From assembly GCA_964592255.1 (NCBI GenBank), contig CAZQCI010000014.1:1-33402 (forward strand): DNA of 33,402 nucleotides. Reading direction: 5' to 3'. The DNA comes from CAZQCI01 sp964592255. Its GTDB lineage: Bacteria > UBA10199 > SBBF01. This document shows positions 13,429 through 20,799 of the stretch, piece by piece (position 1 is the first letter of the stretch; every line of letters starts with the position of its first letter). Position numbers and translations under genes: made by a program. Under the pieces are notes generated by a model that saw only the letters and a list, made by a program, of their open reading frames with translations, ran no database searches and was not told the DNA's origin.

Positions 13429-16404
13429 ATGCCTAAAGTATCCCCAGTTGGTGGTGATCTCGCCGCGTTATCTAGTCCTGCAGAAGAAGGAGATGGAATT
13501 GTGTCCACTCCGGGGCAACCTGAAGAAACAGTAACCGGGATAGCGGGTCCTGTTACTTTACCAAAAGGTTCAGATCGACCCAATGCTGTATCTTATGCGG
13601 GTCGTTTGGCGAGAGGTGTGTCGATTATTTTGGGTGATGCTCAAGTGATGGACCTTGCCAAAAAACTTAAAGACTCCAATGTAGCTATCGCCCAATCTGC
13701 TGCGGCTTCTTTACTTTATATCTCACAAGATGCTCCCCAAAGAATGACTGCACTAGTGATACATTTGGTATTAAAGGGACTGGATAAATCAGACATAGCT
13801 TGTAATTGTTTTCGTATTCTTAACAATGTCATTAGGAATGACCCGAGCAAAATTAGCTCCCGGCTGATAGGTGTTTTGGCTGGAAAAATCGAAGGCCAAG
13901 AAGAAAATGGTTGGCTGCTAAGAAGTTATATTGAGACTATTGAATATGTGGCTAAAGTGGCACCGCATCGGGTTACGGACAAGGTTGTTGATGTTCTTTT
14001 AAGTCGTCTTCTTTCTTTTGATCATGATGACCAGTATATAGAATATGTTTGGGCCTTGGAGTCTATAGCCCATTATGCTCCCGACCGCATCACCCGATCG
14101 GTTGTTATGGTTTTGGATCAAGCTATGCAGAATGCTTATTTAAACGACGTAGCTGATTATGTGAAGGCTTTTAGAAGCATTGCTCTGAATTCTAATAAAG
14201 AACCCATTGCCTGCCAAGCTGTTTGGGTCTTAGCCAAACATTTGAAATCTCAAAGCATCATCTTGGCCAGAGAATGTGCTCTTGGCTTGGAGATGATATC
14301 TCGTAAGGCTTCTCCTGCTGTGGCTGATAAGGCCGTTGCAGCACTGGTGACGGGGCTTAAGCATCCTTCGGGCAGTGTTGTCCTCATATGCGTTGGTCTT
14401 CTTTCTTCCGTGGTTGAAGGAAAATCTGAATATATAACCTCGGACTTTGTAAATGAGATGATTGGTTTATTAAATCATCCTGACGCTGCTGTTGCCAGGG
14501 AGGCTGCTATTATTCTAGGGTTTATTTCTAGGGTTAAGCCGGACTTGATTGATTTGAATACTCTTTGGCCTTTGTTGGGCTTGAGATCAATTGAGTTTAA
14601 AGATGCAGGCAATGGTATTTCCACGACTCCGTGGTTTATGGAAAAATATTTAGCGCGGATTCCGCCTCCTGATGAGGCATTGGTTTTGGGGGCTGTTGAA
14701 ATGGTTAAGGGTTTGGAGCAGCCGCCCGTTGATGCCGAGCCTTTGCCTGCAAATGGAGCTTATAATCGCTCTGTGAAGTATCCATTGCGAGATGGGCGAC
14801 TGTTGGTTTTTAAAAAGGCCAATGAAGGACAATCAGAGGCTCAGTTAGTGCGAGAGGTCCTTTGGCTGGATCTTGTGAAAAAGAAAGTGTCCGGATTAAG
14901 AAGTACGCTTCCTGAACCGATTCTCGATGAAGCAGGACGTCCTGTGGTTTATGACATAGATGGTGTGTCTGCCATCGCTTTTAAGGCTTCGTCTAATTAT
15001 TATCGTTATTTGGATGATCCTTCGCTTACGGATGAAGAGTTTCTAAAAGGGTTGAAAAACTCCGTCCATGACATGGTATTGCTAGCACGTTATGGTATTT
15101 ATCATAGGACACCCCTGACTTTATTTCATGACCAAACAGGAACATCCCCGCGCCTTTTTGTTTTATCCCCAGGAGTTGCTTTTAACTCTAAAGGAGAGTT
15201 GGGTGATTTGGATAATTGGCCTGAAGCCTTGGCACATGGAAATATGGGTGTTGATGGTATGAGAGATTTAGAAGAATTGGTTACCTTAGAGGAATTGATG
15301 CAGCCAGGTTCTCCCTACGCGAAACAACTGCAAGAATTGAAAATGAAGCCTAATGCTGCTGTTCTTATGGATGCTCTTCTTATGGCCAATGTTTATTTTG
15401 CGGCCAGTCTTTATATTGGAAATAGAATCCGTATTGCGGCGGAGAGCTATGCTCAATCAGAGGCTTACATTGAAGGTGTTCCATTTTGGCAAAATGATAA
15501 GTGGTTGCAAAAGTATGCTGATTGGCTTTTGGATACCCATGCTGAAGGTTATTCAGCCCGTTGGAATTTAAGTTTAGATGCGGCGCGTGAGGTGATTCGC
15601 GTGCGGGCCGATTGGTTACGCTTGGCGCGTCAATTGGCGTTTTTTATGACGAATGCTTATGTTCCTTATGTAACAGATTCCCCAGATAGGCTTCCTTTTC
15701 CCACCGATTTGATTTATGGCCCCGACGTTAAAGTCAGTGCTTTTGGTCCTTATAATAGACATGTTAAAGGAACTTTTCACCCGACTTATGGATGGATTTC
15801 ACGTGATGGTGATCTCACTAAATTGGGTATTGGTTCCGATGGAGGCCGCTTCACCATAACAGAAGCCGAAAAAGCTTTTTGGAGTATGGCCGTGGCTCCA
15901 CCTCATTATCAGTGGTCCGAACAATCTGGAGATGAAAAACAAACAGGTAAAGCCCCTGTGACCCATGAAGGAACAATAACATGCCAACCCCTTGCTTCTT
16001 CTCCCCAGGGTGGTTTTCTCGGGGAGCTTGTTTCCATGGCCTTTGAACAAGGCTACGAGATTTTGGGGCAAAGTTTACCGGAGCTCGTTAAGGTTAGTGA
16101 ATCTTTGAAAACTTATGTGAATTCACCGGATGATTCTGTTTTTTATGGTGGTCTTAAAGAACATGGCCGTAAAGATTTAGCCGCCGCTCTTGAACAATCT
16201 AGAATTTGTTTAATGCCAGAGCAACAAGGATTACTTTTAGCGGCTGTAGTTTTAGGCGATAGATCTTTAATCGATTCTTTGATTAAGAGTTATGGTATTT
16301 CTATTCCTGCACCGATTAAACCCAGCACTTCCACCACTTCCGCTGAAGCAATTTCCACAATAGTTCCTGCGATTGTATCATCAAATTTTTCTTTATCATT
16401 ATAA
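13429..16404 (+). CDS. Large HEAT-repeat protein of unknown function
   Basis: A 991-residue protein that I do not recognise as a whole. Residues 1-55 are Pro/Gly/Glu-rich and probably disordered; no signal peptide is visible. From about 70 to 400 it consists of helical HEAT/ARM-like repeats of some 38-45 residues, with recurring patterns such as VAIAQSAAASLLYISQDAP, ARECALGLEMISRKASP and AVAREAAIILGFISRVKPD. A different domain follows: near 445-475 RDGRLLVFKKANEGQSEAQLV looks like a kinase-type lysine strand and helix, and near 550-615 are YGIYHRTPLTLFHD and GNMGVDGMRDLEEL. The remainder is mostly helical (Trp/Tyr-rich around 660-760) and ends in a Ser/Thr-rich tail. A degenerate kinase-like fold is only a guess. 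It appears to be a single-gene unit after the SDR. Confidence 0.8.
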   Translation: MPKVSPVGGDLAALSSPAEEGDGIVSTPGQPEETVTGIAGPVTLPKGSDRPNAVSYAGRLARGVSIILGDAQVMDLAKKLKDSNVAIAQSAAASLLYISQDAPQRMTALVIHLVLKGLDKSDIACNCFRILNNVIRNDPSKISSRLIGVLAGKIEGQEENGWLLRSYIETIEYVAKVAPHRVTDKVVDVLLSRLLSFDHDDQYIEYVWALESIAHYAPDRITRSVVMVLDQAMQNAYLNDVADYVKAFRSIALNSNKEPIACQAVWVLAKHLKSQSIILARECALGLEMISRKASPAVADKAVAALVTGLKHPSGSVVLICVGLLSSVVEGKSEYITSDFVNEMIGLLNHPDAAVAREAAIILGFISRVKPDLIDLNTLWPLLGLRSIEFKDAGNGISTTPWFMEKYLARIPPPDEALVLGAVEMVKGLEQPPVDAEPLPANGAYNRSVKYPLRDGRLLVFKKANEGQSEAQLVREVLWLDLVKKKVSGLRSTLPEPILDEAGRPVVYDIDGVSAIAFKASSNYYRYLDDPSLTDEEFLKGLKNSVHDMVLLARYGIYHRTPLTLFHDQTGTSPRLFVLSPGVAFNSKGELGDLDNWPEALAHGNMGVDGMRDLEELVTLEELMQPGSPYAKQLQELKMKPNAAVLMDALLMANVYFAASLYIGNRIRIAAESYAQSEAYIEGVPFWQNDKWLQKYADWLLDTHAEGYSARWNLSLDAAREVIRVRADWLRLARQLAFFMTNAYVPYVTDSPDRLPFPTDLIYGPDVKVSAFGPYNRHVKGTFHPTYGWISRDGDLTKLGIGSDGGRFTITEAEKAFWSMAVAPPHYQWSEQSGDEKQTGKAPVTHEGTITCQPLASSPQGGFLGELVSMAFEQGYEILGQSLPELVKVSESLKTYVNSPDDSVFYGGLKEHGRKDLAAALEQSRICLMPEQQGLLLAAVVLGDRSLIDSLIKSYGISIPAPIKPSTSTTSAEAISTIVPAIVSSNFSLSL

Positions 16405-16423
16405 TTTAATCCATGTTTAAATA

Positions 16424-16458
16424 ACTCCCTCCAGCCCCCTTTTACTTTAAGAGGGGGA
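16424..16458. repeat. CCCCCTTTTA/TAAGAGGGGG hairpin repeat copy
   Basis: Lead-in AACTCCCTCCAG, then CCCCCTTTTA (16435-16444), triloop CTT, TAAGAGGGGG (16448-16457). The stem keeps 10 pairs with one T:G wobble. It lies 20 bp after the stop of the HEAT-repeat gene. Confidence 0.8.
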
Positions 16459-16479
16459 TTTAAGATAATTTTAGGATTG

Positions 16480-16513
16480 AAACCTATCTTCTAAGGCTGT
16501 AGGTTTTCTTTTT
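16480..16513 (+). promoter_or_regulatory. Terminator-like hairpin abutting a start codon
   Basis: AAACCTA (16480-16486) pairs with TAGGTTT (16500-16506), and TCTTTTT runs directly into ATG 16514. The shape is that of a weak intrinsic terminator with a 13-nt loop, but it occupies the position where the ribosome binding site should be. It may end read-through from upstream or mask translation of the propeller gene. Confidence 0.4.
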
Positions 16514-17614
16514 ATGAAATCAATTTTTAATTTTTTACCCTTTATTCTTATGTTTTCTTTCTTTTCTTCTGTGTCGCAAGCGGTGGATTTATACAAAGAT
16601 CCTCTCATTCTTTTTAAAGATAACACCAATCAATGGTCGGTGGTGAATGCCCAAACCGGGCAAGTGACGGAGAAGGCGTTTAAGCCCGGTAATGCAGAAG
16701 GTATTTTTAAGCCTCCTTATTTTTTTCATGCCGATTCCATTTTTTCGTCTTTAGGTTATTTTTATCATCTGCCTTTTCCCAATAATCCTAAAGTGGGGAA
16801 TGTTCCGACAGGCATGTCTTCCGATTTATCGATGCATCGTTTTGTGTACGTGGATTATACCGATTCTACCACCAGTAATTATGTAGCCGTCAGTGATATT
16901 GATGGGACGTCGATGAAGAAAATTACCGATGGCGGGGCAGAGCCCAAATGGATTTCCAATGATTTGATTATGCTACGCGGTGGAGATTTGCTGGGCGGGA
17001 ATAAAATTTTTACCGTTAAGCCAGACGGGGTAGGTCTGAAAGAAATATATAATTCGGCCCCCAATGGTTTGTCTTATTTGTCTTTAAGTAAAAAAAGAGA
17101 TGAGGTGGTTTTTACCGAAAGAACCGGTGGAAATAATGGCGCTGATACTTTAATCAACTCCGTGAATGTCCAAACGGGTGCTAAAACTTTGTGGGTATCT
17201 TCACCCGACTTCTTTTATGCACTTACGCCCCGTTTTAGCCCCGATGGGAGTAAAGTCGCTTTTATGGCTCGCTCTGAATTAATAATCCCTGGAAAGATGT
17301 CGCCTTATAACTTGTGGGTGGTGGACCGTCCGGGAGACAAACCGAGAGCTTTGCTTAAGATAGACAATCTAGATAGACCCGGATTTATTTTTGGTAAGGG
17401 TTATACTGCCGTTGCTAGTTTTGATTGGTCCTCCGATGGATCCAAGTTGGCTTTTTTAGCCGCTATGGATGGGGATTGCCGCATGATGAATGAAGGTGGG
17501 GGTATTGACTGCCATTACGATGTTTATGTGGTAGATGCCGATGGAACAAACTTTAAACGCTTAACGCGTCTTAAGCTTAAGAAAGGTGGGGGTATCCATT
17601 GGGTTAATTTTTAA
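16514..17614 (+). CDS. Secreted TolB-like (PD40) beta-propeller protein
   Basis: A 366-residue protein with a clear signal peptide (MKSIFNFLPFILMFSFFSSV...SQA, cleavage near residue 23). The mature part shows repeated propeller blades of the WD40-like/PD40 kind: IFTVKPDGVGLKEIY, PRFSPDGSKVAFMAR, FDWSSDGSKLAFLAA and YVVDADGTNFKRLTRL. This family includes TolB and various periplasmic or surface propellers that bind proteins or ligands. It lacks the N-terminal alpha/beta domain of TolB and has no pal or tolA neighbours, so TolB itself is unlikely. A Cys pair (GDCRMMNEGGGIDC) near the end could form a disulphide. Its immediate upstream region is a hairpin with a T-run rather than a normal ribosome site. 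Confidence 0.75.
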   Translation: MKSIFNFLPFILMFSFFSSVSQAVDLYKDPLILFKDNTNQWSVVNAQTGQVTEKAFKPGNAEGIFKPPYFFHADSIFSSLGYFYHLPFPNNPKVGNVPTGMSSDLSMHRFVYVDYTDSTTSNYVAVSDIDGTSMKKITDGGAEPKWISNDLIMLRGGDLLGGNKIFTVKPDGVGLKEIYNSAPNGLSYLSLSKKRDEVVFTERTGGNNGADTLINSVNVQTGAKTLWVSSPDFFYALTPRFSPDGSKVAFMARSELIIPGKMSPYNLWVVDRPGDKPRALLKIDNLDRPGFIFGKGYTAVASFDWSSDGSKLAFLAAMDGDCRMMNEGGGIDCHYDVYVVDADGTNFKRLTRLKLKKGGGIHWVNF

Positions 17615-17631
17615 AAGAAGGCAATTCCCCA

Positions 17632-17661
17632 TTGACACTTTTTTTATGAATAGGCTAAAGC
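17632..17661 (+). promoter_or_regulatory. Candidate promoter for the phasin-like gene and murI
   Basis: A consensus TTGACA (17632-17637) is followed at 13-18 bp by TAGGCTAAAGC, which contains no close TATAAT match. A strong GGAAGG ribosome site (17694-17699) then precedes ATG 17707. Confidence 0.35.
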
Positions 17662-17706
17662 TGAAGGGTCAAGGTTTTCCCACTTTTTAGGAAAGGAAGG
17701 TGTTGT

Positions 17707-18051
17707 ATGGACCTCAAGAATTTTTTAGATGAAGCCTTTAACAAAGGCAAAAATATTAAGGAAGAAATTGTTAACGAAATCTTCAGTTCTAAAATGCTGT
17801 CCGAAGTGGTCAATAACGACCTTTTCGTTAAAGCAGTTTCCAAAGCCATTGAAACCAAGGAAGAAGTGACTCGTGTTTTGCGTCACAACATCCAAACTGT
17901 TTTTAAGGTGATGGATGTGCCTTCTCGCAGTGATTTGGAAAATTTAAACCGTAAGATCGACCATTTGGAAAAATCCATCGATAAAGTGGGCAAACGCTCT
18001 CTTACGGCGACAAGTCTTCGTAAAATCAATCGACGTTCCGTTAAAAATTAA
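17707..18051 (+). CDS. Small phasin-like coiled-coil protein
   Basis: A charged helical protein of 114 residues: MDLKNFLDEAFNKGKNIKEE, a central stretch with KAVSKAIETKEEVTRVLRHN, the proline-containing hinge MDVPSRSDLENLNRKID, and a coiled coil HLEKSIDKVGK before a basic tail. This layout (amphipathic helix, VPSRSDLE hinge, coiled coil, basic tail) resembles PhaF/phasin-family or PHA-synthase-associated proteins, which coat storage granules or bind nucleic acid. No PHA synthase is in the window, so granule binding is a guess. GGAAGG 8 nt upstream of ATG makes the start secure. Its stop lies 3 nt before the GTG of murI, so the two are probably translated from one message. Confidence 0.6.
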   Translation: MDLKNFLDEAFNKGKNIKEEIVNEIFSSKMLSEVVNNDLFVKAVSKAIETKEEVTRVLRHNIQTVFKVMDVPSRSDLENLNRKIDHLEKSIDKVGKRSLTATSLRKINRRSVKN

Positions 18052-18054
18052 TTT

Positions 18055-18855
18055 GTGCAACAAGACCTTAAAGTTGGCATTTTCGATTCGGGCATTGGGG
18101 GCCTTACTGTTTACAAAGAAATTGCCAAAGCATTGCCCGCCGAAGATATTATCTACTTAGGTGATACTGCGCGCGTTCCCTACGGGACCAAGTCACAAGA
18201 CATTGTTTTAAAATATACCATTCAAAATACTCTGTTTTTGCTGGATCAAGGAGTTAAAGCCGTGGTGATTGCCTGTAATACGGCTTCGGCTTACGGACTG
18301 GAAGCAGTGCAGAGGTATTTTAAAATTCCCGTGTTGGGGGTGGTGGAACCGGGAGCGGCTACCGCAGTGGCTCAAACAAAAAATAATAAAATTGGTGTGA
18401 TTGGCACGGAGGGAACAATCAAGTCCGAGGCCTATCGCAAAGCCATTACGCGTCTTCAACCCCATTCTGAAATTATTTCACAATCTTGTCCCTTATTAGT
18501 GCCTTTGGCGGAAGAAGGGTGGTTTGAAGGGGAAGTCGTCGATCGGATTTTAAGTCAATATCTGGCGGATGTTAAAAAGAGTGATATCGACACCCTTATC
18601 TTAGGTTGTACGCATTATCCTCTCTTTAAAAAAACATTGAGTCGTATTTTGGGGGACAAAATTACTCTTGTGGATTCTGCAGTGGAAACAGCCAAACGCT
18701 TGAAGGAAGTTTTGACTGAAAAGGGTTGGATGAAGTCGCCAGGCAAGGGGAACCGTCGTTTTTATTCTACTGATGCTCCCGACCGCATGCAGAAAGTGGG
18801 CAAATTGTTTCTAGGTGAAGAGATTGGGGAAGTCCATAAAGTGGAAATTTTGTAG
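18055..18855 (+). CDS. murI: Glutamate racemase
   Basis: A 266-residue enzyme making D-glutamate for peptidoglycan by cofactor-free racemisation. Both catalytic cysteines are present: Cys74 in VIACNTASA and Cys185 in LILGCTHYPL. The N-terminal FDSGIGGLTV motif, LGDTARVPYG and VVEPGA complete the family pattern. Length is typical. The start is GTG 18055, giving MQQDLKVGIF; no ATG or Shine-Dalgarno site is available, so initiation probably depends on ribosomes ending the upstream phasin-like gene 3 nt earlier. The C-terminal RRFYSTDAPDRMQKVGKLFL stretch is also standard for the family. Confidence 0.95.
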   Translation: MQQDLKVGIFDSGIGGLTVYKEIAKALPAEDIIYLGDTARVPYGTKSQDIVLKYTIQNTLFLLDQGVKAVVIACNTASAYGLEAVQRYFKIPVLGVVEPGAATAVAQTKNNKIGVIGTEGTIKSEAYRKAITRLQPHSEIISQSCPLLVPLAEEGWFEGEVVDRILSQYLADVKKSDIDTLILGCTHYPLFKKTLSRILGDKITLVDSAVETAKRLKEVLTEKGWMKSPGKGNRRFYSTDAPDRMQKVGKLFLGEEIGEVHKVEIL

Positions 18856-18929
18856 GGCTGAGTGTTTTTCAGGGGTAGGCTTTTTTGAAGTTTTTTTATG
18901 AATTGATTCGTTTATTTGTTATCCAATTC

Positions 18930-18956
18930 TTGACTCTTTTTCCAAAACCTTTTAAT
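18930..18956 (+). promoter_or_regulatory. Candidate promoter of the transketolase operon
   Basis: TTGACT (18930-18935) and TTTAAT (18951-18956) match consensus at 5 of 6 positions each with a 15-bp spacer, ending 13 bp before ATG 18970. The resulting mRNA would be nearly leaderless, in line with the lack of a Shine-Dalgarno site. The rest of the 114-bp gap is T-rich without clear structure. Confidence 0.45.
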
Positions 18957-18969
18957 CAAGTTTTTCCTC

Positions 18970-19797
18970 ATGAATCAGAAAAAAAGATCCGTTGCTGAGT
19001 TGGAAAATCTGGCCCGTGAATTAAGAATTCTTATCCTTAAGATGGTTCATCACGCCAAGTGCGGTCATACCGGTGGGCCTTTGTCTTGCATTGATTTGCT
19101 GACAGCTCTTTATTTTTACACCATGCGTGTGGATCCTCAAAATCCTCTCTCTCCCGATCGGGATCGTTTTGTTCTTTCTGCAGGGCATACGGCCCCGGCT
19201 TTGTATGCTTGCTTGATTAAAGCGGGTTTTATTCCTGAAGCAGAAATGTGGAATTTACGAAAATTAGGCGGTGGGCTTCAAGGGCATCCTAAGCGTCATT
19301 TGGAATGGGGTATTGAAATGTCTACCGGTTCCTTGGGTCAAGGGATGAGTATTTCCAACGGAATGGCCTTGGCGGCCCGTTTGGACAATCGGCCTTATCG
19401 AGTTTATTCCCTTGAGTCCGACGGTGGGTCCCAAGAGGGGATGATGTGGGAAGGTGCGATGACCGCTGCACATTATAAATTGGATAATCGTGTGGCGCTG
19501 CTTGATTACAATAATATTCAAATCGACGGTTTTTGCTCCAACGTAAAAGAAGTGGCCCCTTTGGATAAAAAATTTGAAGCTTTTGGCTGGAACGTACTTT
19601 CCATCGATGGTCACAACATGAAACAGATTTGTGAAGCTCTCGATACGGCAGAAACTGTTAAAGGTAAGCCAACACTCATTTTGGCCAAAACCTTGATGGG
19701 TAAGGGTGTTTCTATTTTTGAAAATAAACCAAAATATCACGGCGTGGCTCCTAGTGATGAGGAAATGGCCGTGGCGATGAAAGAATTACAAGCTTAA
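18970..19797 (+). CDS. Transketolase, N-terminal (thiamine-binding) subunit
   Basis: A 275-residue half transketolase carrying the pyrophosphate-binding domain. Seen are AKCGHTGGPLSCIDLL with His33, LSAGHTAPALYA, STGSLGQGMSISNGMALA (118-135), and the ThDP/metal motif SDGGSQEG...YNNIQIDG with Asp151 and Asn181-Asn182. The usual GDG of this motif is SDG here. It transfers two-carbon ketol units in the pentose phosphate pathway together with the next gene; the split form is common in archaea and scattered in bacteria. There is no Shine-Dalgarno site before ATG 18970. The gap to its partner is 69 bp and filled by an unusual repeat. Confidence 0.93.
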   Translation: MNQKKRSVAELENLARELRILILKMVHHAKCGHTGGPLSCIDLLTALYFYTMRVDPQNPLSPDRDRFVLSAGHTAPALYACLIKAGFIPEAEMWNLRKLGGGLQGHPKRHLEWGIEMSTGSLGQGMSISNGMALAARLDNRPYRVYSLESDGGSQEGMMWEGAMTAAHYKLDNRVALLDYNNIQIDGFCSNVKEVAPLDKKFEAFGWNVLSIDGHNMKQICEALDTAETVKGKPTLILAKTLMGKGVSIFENKPKYHGVAPSDEEMAVAMKELQA

Positions 19798-19807
19798 ATT
19801 AAGGCTC

Positions 19808-19866
19808 TTCACTGGGTTCAAGCGTGTCCTTTTTGGGACAAGCTCAGCCAGTGAAATGCTTGAACC
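19808..19866. repeat. Interlocking inverted repeats preceding the second transketolase gene
   Basis: TTCACTGG (19808-19815) is complementary to CCAGTGAA (19848-19855), and GGTTCAAGC (19815-19823) to GCTTGAACC (19858-19866). TGTCC/GGACA (19825-19829 and 19836-19840) forms a small inner stem. The order 1-2-3-3'-1'-2' means arms 1 and 2 cannot both pair in a simple hairpin; they would form a pseudoknot or alternate. The last arm ends directly at ATG 19867, leaving no ribosome site. Confidence 0.7.
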
Positions 19867-20799
19867 ATGACGGAAATCGCAACACGCGAAGCATACGGAA
19901 AAAAATTAGCCGAACTGGGAGACAAAAATCCTCCAATTGTGGTGCTAGATGCAGACTTGTCCGGTTCTACCAAAACGGAAGTGTTTGCCAAAAAATTTCC
20001 GCACCGTTTTTTTAATATGGGTGTGGCTGAGCAAGATATGTTAGGAACCGCTGCCGGTTTGGCTGCGTGTGATAAAATTGTTTTTGCTTCTACCTTTGCT
20101 ATTTTTGCTGCGGGCCGTGCTTGGGAACCCTTTCGTCAATCTTCGGCGTATCCTCATCTTAATGTTAAATTGTGTGCCTCTCATGCTGGCCTGACCGTAG
20201 GGGAAGATGGTGCTAGTCATCAAATGATAGAAGATATTGCTTTAATGCGGGTGATTCCTGGCATGAAAGTTTTTGTTCCTTCCGATGGTATTGAAACCGA
20301 AAAAATCTTGGAAGCCATTGTGGTCGATCAAGGGCCTTGTTACGTTCGCTTAAGTCGTGCGAAAGGTCCGGCTGTTTTTGGGCCCGATTATCAATTTAAA
20401 ATCGGCAAAGGCCATGTGTTACAAAAAGGGAAGGACCTTTGTATTTTTACTATGGGTTTTATGACCTCCCTTGTTTTACAAGCTGCTGAAATTTTAAAAA
20501 CCAAAGGTATTAATCCCACAGTTGTTAATCTGGCTTCTGTTAAACCGATTGATGCTGCTTTGATTGTGGAAATGGCTAAAACCCACAACTGGTTAGCCAG
20601 TGTGGAAGAACATACCGTTATGGCTGGTTTTGGTTCTGCTGTTGCTGAAGTATTAACCGATCAATCCCCTCGGCCCTTGATTCGCTTAGGACTGCAGGAT
20701 GAGTTTGGACAGTCCGGTGGTTATAAAGAAGTGCTGGCGCATTATGGTTTATCTCCTCAAGGCATTGCCGATTCTTTGCTTAAAAGGATACGTTCATGA
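19867..20799 (+). CDS. Transketolase, C-terminal (pyrimidine-binding) subunit
   Basis: A 310-residue partner of the preceding half. It carries the PYR domain with NMGVAEQDMLGTAAGLA, in which Glu55 is the residue that activates thiamine diphosphate, then STFAIFAAGRAWEPFRQS, ASHAGLTVGEDGASHQ and the C-terminal domain with YVRLSRAKGP and SVEEHTVMAGFGSAV. Together the halves match a complete transketolase split between its first two domains. ATG 19867 begins immediately after the last arm of an inverted repeat. Its TGA overlaps the ATG of the protease gene downstream (ATGA at 20796-20799), so the three genes form one operon. Confidence 0.94.
   Translation: MTEIATREAYGKKLAELGDKNPPIVVLDADLSGSTKTEVFAKKFPHRFFNMGVAEQDMLGTAAGLAACDKIVFASTFAIFAAGRAWEPFRQSSAYPHLNVKLCASHAGLTVGEDGASHQMIEDIALMRVIPGMKVFVPSDGIETEKILEAIVVDQGPCYVRLSRAKGPAVFGPDYQFKIGKGHVLQKGKDLCIFTMGFMTSLVLQAAEILKTKGINPTVVNLASVKPIDAALIVEMAKTHNWLASVEEHTVMAGFGSAVAEVLTDQSPRPLIRLGLQDEFGQSGGYKEVLAHYGLSPQGIADSLLKRIRS

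Noticed and set aside
16514..17614. Assigning the propeller gene as TolB
   Set aside because: It lacks the TolB N-terminal domain and any tolQRA or pal neighbour; only PD40-type blades are visible.
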